Source: Aquanectria penicillioides (Eukaryota; Ascomycota; Sordariomycetes; Hypocreales; Nectriaceae). Taken from it: a stretch of DNA of 64,000 bases. The position numbers were made by a program, and so were the translations under genes. The stretch spans positions 137,001-201,000 of the forward strand of contig PYIU01000011.1 of assembly GCA_003415625.1 (NCBI GenBank), given 5' to 3'. Position 1 is the first letter of the stretch, and the number at the start of each line of letters is the position of its first letter. The notes beneath the pieces are model-generated. The model made no database searches. It was not told the origin of the DNA and was given only the letters and a program-made list of their open reading frames with translations. This document shows, piece after piece, positions 45,401 to 58,054 of the stretch.

Positions 45401-46814
45401 AATAAAAGAAAAGAAAGAAAAATAAAAAAAGGGAAAAAGAAAGGATTTAATATAAACTTAATAGTATTATATAGAACTTAATTTTATTATATAGAATAAG
45501 CAATTATTTTATTTTCTAATTAAAATATTATAAGATTTTATATATTAATAATTTAAATGCAATATTATTAATTATATAAAATTAATAGAAATTTAATTGC
45601 CTAATTATTAGCTAGCTATTAATTAATAGCTAAATAATTAAAAAACTATTTATTTAAAATATTATAACTTTAATTACCTTTCTTTTTTTATACTATTATT
45701 ATTACTATAATTAATATATATAAGCCCTTTAAGCAATATATATATTAACCCTTTAAATAATAGCAATAATAATAATAATAATATATTATATATTATTGTT
45801 AATATCCCTTCTTTTTTATATAGCTAAAGTTTTAAATTACTAACTATATATACAGTCCTAACCTAAAAATCCCCTTTAGCTAGCATTAATATACTATATA
45901 TAACTTAAAATCAATTCTTTCTTATATATAAGCTAATATCTTCCTAGCCTTTTTAAGTGCATTTTATATAAATGCCTAATAAGCATTGCTTTATAAAGGC
46001 TAATATCTTAGGATAGTAGCTCTAGCTATATATTAAAAACGCACTTTAGTATACTATTTTAAATCTATTTAATTATTCAATTTAGTTCTTCTATAACTGC
46101 ATATAACTAGCCTAGATTTAAGGCATAAAAGACTTATATATAAATGCCTTATTTATTTAAAGTTAAGGCATTTTTAGTTTAATTCCTTACTTATTTTATA
46201 TAAATAAAATGCATTTAGATTTAAATATATATATAGTGCCCTCCCCTTACTGCATGCATCTTTTGGGTTACTTTAATGGCTACTATAGTAATTGCAAATA
46301 GCTAAATTATATTGCTTAATGCAGCAATAAAGATATACTTAAAGGCAGGCATATATATAATAGTTTAGGTTCTAGCTTTAGCTAGCTATTATTGCTTAAA
46401 GGATTAAGGACTTTAATAGATAACCCTATTTAGCTAAAAGGAGAAAGAATCTAAAAAGACTCTATTAAGGTCTTTAATAGGGGGTCCTAAAAGGATCCTT
46501 TAGTTATTGAATAGTTATATATATTAGCTTTCCTTTCTTTTACTTTTGCCTTAATTACCTACCCTTTTGTATATACAATACAGCCAATAAAGCCTTAATT
46601 AAGTGGCTATATGTAGAGGCGTTAGTTAGTAGTTCTGGCTGACCCAGAACGATGGCTGGCACCTTCTCGTGGTGTTTTAAGTCAATAGCAAGATATATTA
46701 TACAATACGTCTTGTGAAGCGAAGACCAGCCTTTCTAATTATTAGATCTGGATAACTTCATTATATAGTAATAATATAGGCGAATTTATAACCGTATGCA
46801 ATGTAGACTGTACG

Positions 46815-46901
46815 TAAAGGTGGGGCAGAATTTCGGGATTTTGGGATTTTGGATTTTCGGGTTTTTGCACTTTGTCACCGCGTGCCTAATGTGCGACCGT
46901 A
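46815..46901 (-). repeat. Right terminal inverted repeat
   Basis: Reverse complement of the left end over 87 bases with about five transitions; at those sites it keeps C or G. Confidence 0.85.
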
Positions 46902-46906
46902 CCAAG
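46902..46906. repeat. Target-site duplication, right copy
   Basis: CCAAG, matching 42330-42334. Confidence 0.6.
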
Positions 46907-48265
46907 TGTAGCACAGGAGAATGACCTGGATGAAACAAGGGTCTGTACCCAAAGCCAAAGCGCAGGTTTCATTCCTTGTCACACAATTCATCCACACTCT
47001 TGTTGCCACCCAGCTCGTGCTGTGATATGCGTGTTCTCTAAGAGATGTATAATGCACTGGATAGACAAGTCCTATGAAGATTTGGGTAGATCATAAGTTC
47101 TTCGTAGCTAAGAAGGCATTGACATCCACAGCCTACTTGACACGGCTTCTCGATCCGTTGAGAAGGCCTATGTACAACTGTATTCGTTAGGCTGGGGATA
47201 AATTTGGAAGGTACCCAGCAACGTTTACGGTAGGCCACGGTGATTCAACGAGGATAATGTCGGCATTGCATTGCTCAGGCACATCATGATTCGCAACCGT
47301 ACATACCGAGCCTGCCACCCACCTTCATCGGCTGATCCCACTCCATTCCAAGCCCCTACCCCTCGGACAGAATTTTCACATTCAAGAACCCACCCAGCCT
47401 GTCATCGAGCCGAAGTCCCTGGGAATTTCCGTTCAGATCTCGGTCCCCACACGTCTGCTTGCATCCGCTTGGGCATAGGACCCTGGGCTTTGGCGTGCCT
47501 TCGAGTCTCGACGGGAATAGCGGCTCCATGGTTTGACAGACCCTTGCCAACATGTTTTGTGAGTATGTGTTTACGTTCGCAAGCCACGAGGGCGTCGTCC
47601 AAAGTTCTTACCCTAGTCTTTCAGCCCATGCTCCTCCGGGAATAAAAAGAAAAGGAGCTTGCTCCTTGTCAACACCAAACGAACACCTGATTCGTCCTGA
47701 CAGCATGTTTTATTCTATCAAGGAACAATGTGCCATGTTATGACTCTTCGTAAATGGACTTGAAATGCTGAGCTGCATGAATAAAAAGAGCGTCTGAATA
47801 CTTGAGACGACACCATCAATCACAAAGGTCTCGAATGCCTTGCACAAGATAATCACAGCAAGGTTCAGGGTTCAAACTTACGTCAGCAATAAAAAGACGA
47901 GCCCCCGGAAGCACATGGAGGCTTGGCCAGTTTGGTCGACCGTAGTTTTACCTTCAGTTGGACATGGCGATGGCTGAGCAGGGGGTTCGTAGAATGGCGG
48001 AATATTCCTTGTCCCCTGGTCCATCATCTGGTCTGCAGTTTCTTGGAGACACAAAACCGGCCAAACTTCTCGCCTCGAGCATTTTGCTTGGCGGTGCTTG
48101 ATACGTCCTGTTGTGTGGGCGCTTCGTCAGTCTTTTCCTTTTGCAGTCCTCAAAGCCATTCCTTTCAGAGCGGAAACATCCGGCGCTCTTTTAGTCTCTC
48201 ATTTTCTATTCATTCTTTATTTAATGGTAATTTGCTTGTGGATTTTCTAACAAGAAACCGAAGAG
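46907..48265. other. Promoter and leader region of the GT2 gene, no other gene seen
   Basis: Short frames at 47271-47645 and 47923-48276 lack features. A long pyrimidine-rich stretch (48110-48230) precedes the start codon, as in fungal leaders. Confidence 0.45.
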
Positions 48266-50539
48266 ATGCATCATAGCCCAACCCCGTCCGCCAAGCAATT
48301 CACGATCCCGAATGGACTTCTTCAAACTGCAGTCAACGCTGAGAACTTTGAATCGCCAGACAGGCAGCGCCAGCAGACACATCTTGAATCTCTACCTCGC
48401 TCAGTGGTTGTAGGAAATCCCTCAGCGGCACTAGGCCTCGGTCGGTCATTGAGCGTTGTTCGCACAGCCAATGTTAAATGGACTTCAGGGCCAGGCAGAA
48501 GAGCCAGGAGCTCCAGCTTGCCTTCAATAATTGGAGAGCGTGGTATTGAAAGCGGGGACTATTCTTCATCTCGTCCGCCATCACCATTTGCGCCCTCCAA
48601 TGGGTTCCCTAACCTTCATTACAACGCTGGACCCGTCGGCTTAGATCAGAACTCTGCCGCCGATTCCGATATCATCCTTACCACCAAGGCACCAAAACAG
48701 AATGGCAATGGCTTAGTGAGATCCATATCACGTGCACTTTCTAGAAGGAACAAAAGAAGCAGTATCTATGATGTCTACGAAAAGGCCAAATTGCGGGGAG
48801 TTGAGATACAGCGTCGACCATGGAGCCAACTCCTCTTCGAGTACGCCATCTATATACTGCTACTCTGCTTCATCTACTTTGTTTTGGTAGGCGTACCACT
48901 CTGGCGTGGTGCGGTCTGGTGGTTGTATTTTGCCGTTCAGTACAAGTTGGTAATGGCTGGTGGTTTCACAATCACTATTGGCATTGCCTTTTTGTTAGTC
49001 TAACTCGCGCCTGAAACATGGAAGAATCGTTTGAAAGATTAACCACAAACTAGGTATGCTTTCACACCACTTCTAGTTCTTTTCGAACCCGACCCTCCAC
49101 CAGTTCAGCACATGCCGAGCCCGAACCAGTCCGTTCGCGAAACGGCACTGCTTATCCCCTGCTATAAAGCCGCCAATATAATCGGACCAACGCTTGAAGC
49201 AGCTGTCAAAATCTTCCCGCCGGAGAATATCTTTGTTATTGCGAATGGAAACTCGCCCCAGCCCCTTGACAACACCGAAGAGGTTTGTAAGCCATATGGT
49301 GTGAACCACATCTGGTCTCCTGTGGGCTCCAAGATCGTAGCCCAATTCGTCGGGTGTTATGCGGCAAAGAACTTTTTAAACGTCCTTCTGATCGATGATG
49401 ACTGCGCTTTACCTCCCAACTTCCCCATTGTCGGCGACCGGCTCAAGGGGAAGGTCCAGTGTATCGGATACGCCATTAAGAGCGTTGGACCAGATTCCTC
49501 CAAGGGCACATACTGCCAACAGGCACAAGATCTTGAGTATAAAATCTCAGGCTTGCAGAGACTCTTGGCTGGCAAGATTGGCAGCGCCACATTCCCTCAT
49601 GGTGCCATCTCACTATGGGATCGAAAATTTCTCGTCAAGACCTTTTACGATCACGAAGGATTTTCTGTATCCGAGGACTGGTTTATGGGGCACAGCTGCA
49701 GGAGACTTGGAGGACGCATTCAAATGTGTACATCAGTCTTTGTCGAGACGGAGACTCCGCCGGCGGTGTTTTTCAACTCTGGTGGAAGTAGGGGCGGATT
49801 TGGAGAAATGACTGTCTTTAAACAAAGATTTCACCGTTGGAACTTTTTCTTTGTCAATGGTATGTGGTACAATATGGCCTACGTCTTTGGGAGTTGGAAA
49901 CTGGGCGGTTGGGAGATTGCAACCAAGTTTTTCGTCCTGCAAGAGGTATGTGCTGGTCTTTTTCTTTCAACAAACAGATTGAAACTAACTCAAAGGGTTG
50001 ATTTAGGTCTACGAAACGTTGCTATATCTCATGACTCCCTTCGTCCTTCCTATTTCTCTCATCGTAAGGCCAGGATTTTGCGGGATACTACTCGGAGCCA
50101 CCGTTCTTCTTTACTTATTGAACGCCATAATTTTCAACGAGGTTCATTTAAGGAGGAAGAACGAGAGAGTGGGTTATGGAGTACTATTCTTATACTACGT
50201 GAGTAAAATTTCTCAGTGTAGCTACTCCTTGCTAACTTCTATCAGATGCCCTATAAGATGGCCCTAACGGCAGTCAATGTTGCTAGCTGCTATTGGTCAC
50301 TATTTAAATATGCGAAATACTTTGCCCAACGCCACCCAAAAGTTGTCGAAGACGAGAGAGCTGTCGAAGTTGTGGTTCGACTTCAAGAAAGGGGACCACG
50401 CGAGAGGGTCGCCTACGGACGAAGGGGTGAAAATGAAAAGCCTACTACCAATTATGAGAACCTATTATCGGAGCCTAAACCAGTAGTGGTGAATACTGGT
50501 AAGGCTAAGAGGGTGAGCTTTATTGATGACCTGGCATAA
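48266..50539 (+). CDS. Family 2 glycosyltransferase, fungal hyphal-growth type (GT2)
   Basis: 701 residues; exons 48266-48993, 49054-49945, 50007-50198 and 50246-50539 (donors GTTAGT, GTATGT, GTGAGT). A disordered Ser/Arg-rich N-terminus (1-165) is followed by RRNKRSSIYDVYEKAKLRGV, two membrane segments (~190-255), the GT2 catalytic domain with LLIDDDCALP (Asp357-359), SEDWFMG (Glu450-Asp451) and RFHRW (501-505, the R/QxxRW motif), then three C-terminal membrane segments and a basic tail. This matches the processive GT2 described in plant-pathogenic fungi (Zymoseptoria, Fusarium) as needed for hyphal extension on solid surfaces. It would use a UDP-sugar and export a cell-surface polysaccharide; the product is not established. 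Everything expected is intact. Confidence 0.9.
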
Positions 50540-51425
50540 TATTTAGATAGATTAGACTTCTTATACACACGACCTTGGATGGCACAATACAGCTGGTTTA
50601 TTCATAACATAATTGAAATGGTTTCAAAATGCCCGGAGATATTGCTAAATATATCTCATAGACAATTTTAGTGTTGATTATCTTTCTCTGTCCAACCATG
50701 GGAGGCGTAATAGTACTACACCATCTTAATCGAAACAAGTCTCCTATTGGGCGCTTTATCTCACTACATGTTATGTTTTGGTAACTTGGTAGTCCTACAA
50801 GACGCACATGGGGCCGCATAATGTATGTCCATGTAGTCCAATACCCTGCCTGGCATCCTAGAACCGCCATACGGTTGTGAACACAAATATTCGGCTTCCA
50901 TGACCCCATGTCAACCATTTTGGGCTAATATTCATGGGCATAACCCGGATGTATGAGCCGATATAGTTGAACCAATGTTATACTTTATCGCAGGTCAGCA
51001 TGGATAATGCAACCTGAGGCACCTAGATGTGTGTATTTGACTGGGATGCGGATAGATTTTTCTAGTGATTACTTATGCACAAGTGTTACCTTGCTAGGAG
51101 ACTTTAAGTTTATCAAGAACCTACCACTTGACACATGCACGAACCGCAACTAATAGTCAGACGCTACCCAATGCTAATCATCCAACTGCACGGTTTGACC
51201 AATCACAACTTTCTGCACCAGCACCATTTATGGTCAGCGTCTTACTCAGACGGTGCTGACATGGATCAAAAACTTCCGACGTTCCGTTCACATGAAGCTG
51301 GATGAATCGCTCATTGCTTGAGCTCTATTTATTTAAACCTCATTGAAGCTCCTGGCGTTGTATGGGTAGCTTTGACCTGGTTTATAATTTTGTTCATAAA
51401 ATTAAATACAACTTTGATTCACATC
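50540..51425. other. Intergenic, no gene seen
   Basis: Contains a minus-strand frame of 106 codons (50598-50918) without features. Confidence 0.45.
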
Positions 51426-51901
51426 ATGGCTGACGCTACCACCGGAAGTTGCCTTTGTGGGCAATGTGCTTATTCCTATACAGGCGAGCCTGCTGTCAAG
51501 GTATGTCCACCCATTGCATTTTACCAGACATTCAATTAATGCATCTAATCATCAAGGCTCTCTGCTACTGCCAACCTTGCCTCAAGATTTCTGGCTCGAC
51601 AAATACCACAAATTTTGTTGTTCCTACATCGAATTTCAAGCTTACCAAAGGAACCCCAAAGACGTTCGCTGCGCCGCACGAGTATGGCATGACTCTGACC
51701 ATTCACTTTTGTCCGAATTGTGGCAACACTCTCTGGAAGGAGGCCTCTGCCCCCGAGTTTGATGGTTTGACAATTGTCCAAGCTGGGACCTTGTCGGATG
51801 TCTCAAAACTTCACGCCAAGGTTGATGCTGAGTTCTATTCGCCGGAGCGGGTTCCGTGGCTAGCTGCTGTGGAAGGGGCTGCGCAGAAGAAGGAGTTCTA
51901 A
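51426..51901 (+). CDS. GFA/CENP-V domain protein (glutathione-dependent formaldehyde-activating-like)
   Basis: 139 residues; exons 51426-51500 and 51557-51901 (GTATGT..CATCAAG, phase 0). Start MADATTGSCLCGQCAYSYTG. The zinc ligands are complete: CLCGQC, CYCQPC and FCPNCG, the two zinc sites of the Mss4-like GFA fold. Bacterial Gfa helps S-hydroxymethylglutathione formation; fungal paralogues are numerous and mostly uncharacterised, so the substrate is unknown. Family-typical LTIVQAGTL and AEFYSPERVPWLAAVEGA follow. Cytosolic, no signal peptide. The length is the usual 130-140 residues. Confidence 0.9.
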
Positions 51902-52649
51902 TGAAGTTTCCCCTTCTTTGAATAATAACTTTGTAGCTTCAAGGTCATTTACAGAGATATGTTTCCGTGCGTGTTACAAGGTGGATCAACGTGAAATAAC
52001 CATGTGTCCTGATGATGCCTCGTATATGTTTCCAAGCGATGAAGAGTAAGACAACCATCTCATACAGCGTAGACTACTAATGGGCTACTTTCTTTTTGGC
52101 TTCTGCGGCGAGGAACTAGAATCGGAACATTAAACACCGCTCACTCTGTGCATGGCATGTTGGAGCATACTGCTCCATACATTTCTGACTTATTCGACGA
52201 GTTCTAAATATTGCATATATATCGTGCTCTAAAATGGCAGGGAAAGGCGCAGAAACTGTAAGTTAGATACTCTATTCAGACCTACAACAAACATCAACGA
52301 GGACGAGGCAGACAGAAAACGGGACATGGTTCAAGTTGTGCAAGGTCACTGGCCAGTCTGCGTGGTGAGGAGACAGCGAGGAGTGGACTGTCACATTTTG
52401 ACAAATCTTGTGGAATGTTATGCCCACTTGAACTTGGAAAAACGCGCATGAATGCACAGACACTTCTACAAGGTGCATATTGGGACAGTGATAGAAGGCA
52501 AGGAAATCATCCCAAAGGACCCCAATACTCTTAATCAATACAAACAAAGCTGGGATGTTCTAGGGTTAATTAGAAAAAGTGATAGGGGACCATTCCATGA
52601 GGAAGCGCAAGAAAATAGACCAAAATAGAAAAACATCAGTAGACTGTTT
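51902..52649. other. Intergenic between convergent genes, no gene seen
   Basis: Downstream sequence of the GFA gene and the NLR gene; only short frames. Confidence 0.45.
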
Positions 52650-55600
52650 CTAGCAACCTTCAAGCCTCTTGACTTGAGGGCTACACATCCACACCTTTCC
52701 ATTCCCAACTCCAATACCAATCGATGTCTTCGACACCGCTGATACTAATGGCCGGTACTCTGGTACTAGCCATACAAGTTTCTCCGAATTATATGTTATC
52801 CATTGACCATCTACACTCAACCCTAATCCCGAGTATTGCGGCGCTTGAGGTTCTATTGTGTCTGAGGTTGAATCCGAAGCTGGTGGTGCACTGATTAAAA
52901 TTGCCCCTATATCAGTGAAAAGGTACGAGCCCGTGGTATCGAATGATATTGCATCGAGCCTTATTCCGATGTCCAGTATTTGTACGCATCTTCCACTCTT
53001 TGCGTCCCAGAACCTCACTGTGTCGTCGTTTGATGCCGATGCGAGTCGAATAGTTGGGGCGTTGGAGAAAGCCACTGCGGTGACGACATCACTATGGCCT
53101 TCAAGAGTGTGCAAGCACTCGCCGGTTTCCGTGTCCCATATTTTGACAGTCTTATCCCACGATCCCGAAGCCAGCCAGGTCGAGTTGCGTAAGAAAGCCA
53201 CCGAAGTAACTATATCCCCATGACCTTCAAATGTTCGTATATTCTCTCCACTTTTCAGATCCCATGTCTTGACAGTATGATCAAACGATGCTGAAGCGAG
53301 CATGGTAAAGTCATGTGACGCTGAGGCCGAATGGACGCCATCACTATGTCCTTTCAGTGTGCTAAGGCACTCTCCGCTATTTGCATCCCAGATCCTGATC
53401 CTTTTGTCGATTGACGTTGATATAATTCGAGTTGAATTATGGGCAAACGCAACTGATGCAACGAAGTTCCTGTGGCCTTCAAGTGTTTGTATGCACTCCC
53501 CGGTACTTACATTCCAAATCTTAAGCTTATTATCATTCGACGCTGATGCAAACCGCGTCGAGTCATCCGAAAAGGCAACCGCCCTGATGAGGTCCTTGTG
53601 ACTGGTAGTTGATTGCGAATAGTTTGTGTTCCTTGCATCCCATATCTTTACAGTAGAGTCTCCTGAGGCCGATACAAGCCATCTTGAGTCACGCGAGTAG
53701 GCAGCCGAGTTAACACTCCTATGATGCTCATTGAGAGTCCTTAAGCACTTCCCGCTCGCTAGATCGTATATTCCGATACTGTCATTCAAGGCCAAGGAAA
53801 GTTGGGTTGAGTCATGTGAGAATATCATAAAATCGACATTCCATTCTTGCTCGATCGTGTGCACACATTTCCCGCTCTTTGTGTCCCAGATTGTGATTGT
53901 GGATCCTGAGGACGACAGTGCGACTCGTGAAAGATCATGTGAGTATGCTGCTGTCAATACTGAACACCCATCGCCCTTGATTGTTTGTAGGCACTCCCCG
54001 CTATGAGCATCCCATATCTTGGTTACACCACCCCGAGATGTTGATGCAAGCTGAGTCAAGTCGTGTGACAACGCAGCAGTCACAACTGGCTCAGTTTGGC
54101 CAAAGAGTGATTGAACACATTCGTTTGTGAATGTATTCCAGATTTGGACTTGAGGATTATGTGCAATCGATGCGACTAATGAATCGTCCTCTGAGAAAGT
54201 GACCGATGAGACGGGTCTATGGTGACCTTTAAGTGTATGCAGGCACTCGCCGCTATTGACATCCCAGATCCTGATTGTGTCGTCTTCTGAAGCTGACGCA
54301 AGTAAGACCGAGTTTCTCGAGAAAGTAGCTGAACGAATTAGACCTTTATGACCAGTGAGAGTTTTCAGGCATTCACCACTACTAGTATCCCAAATGTAGA
54401 TGGTGGCCTCTTTCTGTTTCGATGCAAGCCGTTTTGAGTCGGCCGTGAAGCCCAAGGGCCAAACATGACCGTTACACTTGAGAGTCTGATATGGCTTGCC
54501 AGTCTCTATGTCCCAGATCTTATTCCTGGCGACGACTTGCTTCAAGTCATATGAAAGGGTTAATACCATATGACCGGTGCTATGAGTAAACGTCTGGTCG
54601 CATTGCATGTGAGTCAAGTCCCAGATATGTATCGCCCCGAACGCCATCTTTGATGCTACACGTGTCAAGTCGTGTGAAGGACGGACGAATGCATCTTCAT
54701 CGCCAAGACCATTGATAATATGCAAGCGCTTGCCGCTGCTTATTTCCCAGACCTTGATCTCATCGTAATGCACAGAAACGAGGAGGTTGGGGGCATGTGA
54801 GAAGAAGGCTTTCCTGATTTCGCCACCATGATCCTGAATTGTCTGAAGGCATTTTCCATTGTTTGTATCCCAGACCTTGATCGTGCCATCTTCTGAGGCT
54901 GACACAAGTTTTGTTGAGTCAGCTGAAAATGCCACGGATTTAATTGGTTTCTCATGCTCTTCAAGCGTTTGTTTACACTCCCCAGTCCTCGCGTCTAATA
55001 TCTTTACCGAGCTATCTTGCAGCCCCGATGCGAACTTTGTGGAATCATTAGAAAACGCGATTGAGTCGTTGAAAACATGCGATAGGTCTTTGTGGTATAC
55101 GTTTGGAGAAGTCCACGAGTTTGGGTTGTTGAGTCCCTCGACCGAATAACAGCATTTGCCACTATTCACATCCCAGACCTTGACTGATTGGCCTTGAGAC
55201 GATGACACATAGTACGCGGAGCCAAACGAGAAGCTCTCTGGAGTTACGGAACCATTGTGGCCACTCAACTTTTGAAGACACTCGCCACTCCTTGCGTCCC
55301 ACACTTGGACCGCTCCGCCCTTTGACACTGCAATGACATTTTCAGAGTCGCTTGAGAAGGTGGCAAATTTGGCATCAGGGTCGCACCCGAGAGTCATGAG
55401 GCATTCACCACTGGTAAAGTCCCAGAGCTTTATCGTCTCGTCATTTGACAGAGATGCGACTCGTGTGAGGTCATGAGAGAGGGCAACCGAAGTAACTGCA
55501 GCCCGATGGCCCTCAAGTGTCATGAGGCAGTTACTCCAGGTGTCTCTTGTTGAAGGCTTTACTTCCATCCAATCTGGTTCCTCGTTCTTGTAATAGCGCC

Positions 55601-58054
55601 TTATCAGGGTCCGAGCTGGACTGAATACAAGTGCTGACACATATGTCTGAAGAGGGGCGACCTCTATTCCCAACTTGTTCTGCATTGTAAATCGGCGGGC
55701 GTCTTGAACTAGTTCAACGAGAGAGGTTCCATTTTCTTGGTCCTGAATCATGTTAATATTATCAAAGAATGAATAATGGCTCGACTCAATGTTACCTTGA
55801 TTAACCGCTCGAGATTTGCCAGCGCAATGAGGCCCACCGGCAGCAGTCTACAAAGGCTGAGAGCTTCGAGCCAATACAGAAATTTGCTTCTCAAAAACAT
55901 GTCCACTGCACCTTGGTCCCTTATTTCGGCGATCTCATCTGCATGGCAGGTTACGCTCCAGTCGACTAGATGATCGATCCAATGGATCAAGGAATAGCGC
56001 AAAGGCGCCAATGGGTCTGGATTTGGCTGTCTGATCAGTTCCATATGAGAGCCTGGCCGATTTAAGCCATAAATATCTCGTCGTAGTGTTTCGGACATGG
56101 CACCGAGCGACCTTGAGAAAAGCTCACGGTGCAGCTCTCCCCTCCCAGAGGGAAATATTTCAGTGGATGCCTTTTGAATGAAATAGTCCTTTGCAGACTG
56201 GTGCACAAAATAGATTGTTGCGTCTTTGACGACCAAGAACGAGCCACATTGGCGAACAATCTCATGCAACGACTCTTCATCATCAGAGGATTCTTCAAGA
56301 CCCTCAACCAAAGTCGCCAGTTGGTCCAAAGTGATGGGTTCATAGACGGTTGCGACTGAGGCCAGTATTTGCTTGCATAATTCCGAGTCTTCTGAGTCGG
56401 AAATATGCTTCATCATTTGCTTGTAAAGAGAATCAAGCCCAGGGGGAAACGAAGTTAGCCTAGCGCACGTCCTGCCCCGCGGGATCTTCTTCAGATTTTC
56501 ACAGACTAAAGCCACCCAGAGATATGTATCATCTGCATTGTTGATAAGATAGTCGAGTACAATATCTCGAGTTTTGTCGTTGTACTTCTTTTCCATGGCT
56601 AGGCGGGCAACAGTATGCTCGATGTAAATACCCACAGCTTCGGAAATAGAGGCTGCATTCAGCTCAAGGCATACTGTGAGTTGACTGTCGACGTTGTCTA
56701 GTTGCTCTTCAATCTCAAGCCAATTGCGACTGGAGACGAGCCACTTTACATGGGGAAACTTGGACGAACTTTGACTGATAAAGTCCAGAAGCTTCGATCT
56801 GTCCTGTATGCATTCATCAAGTGCGTCAATGATGAAATATGTAGGTCTCAAGTCCGGATCTTGCAGGATATTGGAGAAAATATCACACAGGGTGACCCAG
56901 GCATTGGCGTCTTCAAATAGACCTTGGTTCGCACGATCAAATTCTGTTTGAATGTGCGAAATGAGAGACGGTTGCTGGTCAACAAGTAACCACAGAATGC
57001 CTCGAAGTACGGATATGGCACTATTGATTCGCGAATCTGTAGCTTGGCAAAAGAAGTAGGACACAATGTGCGTGTGGGCTGTTGACTTTGATAGCATGTC
57101 AATGATTCTGCAGAGCAACATTGTCTTGCCTTTTCCAGGATCTCCTCTGATCCAGAGCAGATGGCTAGTTGGATCATCACGCCATTGCTTAAACCCATCA
57201 TTTTCCATGATCCAGTGACAAGAGTCTGGTATCAAACCGCCCTTTGTGTCCTCAATACGAAGTTTGTCGGCTCGAGGATTCGTCACGTATAGGTGTTTCA
57301 AGCACTCCTTATCCTTGGCTGCATCGTCGATCAACTGCTTAAGCCGCCTGAATGCATTTGCTCTTCCCTCGCCGTACAGAACCGGCATTGACGTCTCGAA
57401 AATCCCAAGTAGAGAATACGCTTCGTCTTCCTCGCGAGTTGTCTTGCGGTTTGTTGTCCAGTCAAATTTCTGGCTTGTGATGAAACGAGAGAGGGGAGAT
57501 CCCTCGAGGGCCAAAATGGGAATTCTAGTTATTTCGTGGATTAGTTGTTGGAGAGAGCTCTTATCTCCAATCAGGGTTCCCTCTCGAGAGTAAAACTCGA
57601 CCTTTCGAGGCGCGAGCAGCTCTTGTAGAGTCCAGCCCCGGGTGAACCATCTACTATCCCGGAACGCTCGTTCCCATGTATCACGCCCGCTTTCATCACA
57701 TCCTCCACCATTCGGGACAGAGACGTCAGACAGGTATACGTAGCACTTTTCAGCGCGATGATACCAACGAAACATAGAGTTGAGCGCCTCTGAAAGCTCG
57801 GAATCGCTCGACCTTTTGATACAGCACGTATCAATCCAAAAGTATTGCAACTGATCTTTCTCCGTTTTTTCCCTGCAAAACCCTATCTTCTCATAACCAG
57901 CTTTTCTATTGCACGAGGCCCCAGCCAATTCTTCAAATGTGATTTCGTGACTTCCCCATGTGTGAGATAAGATGGCGTATGGGGGCACATCATTGTCCAA
58001 CAAGTTATCCGTCATGTCCAAGCCTCCGTTTGGTTCAAGTTTGAGAAGACGCAT
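52650..58054 (-). CDS. HET-NACHT-WD40 protein (HNWD-type NLR)
   Basis: 1783 residues in two exons, 58054-55796 and 55742-52650, joined by a 53-nt intron (GTAACA..TTCAG, phase 0) that links ANLERLIK to DQENGTSLVEL. The HET domain (~25-200) has all three blocks: YAILSHTWG, FWIDTCCI and GWTLQELLAP. The NACHT NTPase follows with Walker A GDPGKGKT (304-311) and Walker B FIIDALDE (407-414). The C-terminal half is about 20 WD40 repeats in CLxTLxGH..SVAFS..LASAS.D.TIKIWD format, then a terminal non-repeat tail. This is the architecture of Podospora het-E/het-D/het-R, which trigger cell death on detecting non-self. Here the repeats are divergent from one another rather than nearly identical. The window shows no stop or frameshift in it. 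Confidence 0.93.
52900..55560 (-). repeat. WD40 repeat array
   Basis: About 20 consecutive units of roughly 126 bases (42 codons) inside the NLR gene. Some units (near 54480-54690 and 55060-55240) are irregular in length. Confidence 0.85.
55743..55795 (-). other. Intron of the NLR gene
   Basis: Donor GTAACA, acceptor ATTCAG, 53 nt. Without splicing the two halves would be separate overlapping frames. Confidence 0.8.

Larger units (their letters stand above)
42335..46901. mobile_element. DNA transposon with long terminal inverted repeats, RIP-degraded interior
   Basis: A 4567-bp element. Both ends begin TACGGTCGCACATTAGGC and continue as inverted repeats for about 87 bases. Only about five differences occur, all transitions. 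The interior (~42480-46610) is extremely A/T-rich, with very few CA or TG dinucleotides and abundant TA, and has no open frame of 60 codons. This is the expected product of repeat-induced point mutation (CpA to TpA). G and C survive mostly in AGCT- and CCTTTA-like contexts. About 280 bases inside the right end (46620-46880) keep a more normal composition. Size, TIR length and a 5-bp target duplication do not match a class I can name; the transposase is unreadable. Confidence 0.85.

Noticed and set aside
42480..46610. AT-rich block as a centromere, mitochondrial insert or origin
   Set aside because: The matching inverted repeats and target duplication at both edges explain it as one transposon; no mitochondrial coding signal is seen.
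50598..50918. 106-codon minus-strand frame
   Set aside because: No signal peptide, domain or neighbouring exon; probably chance.
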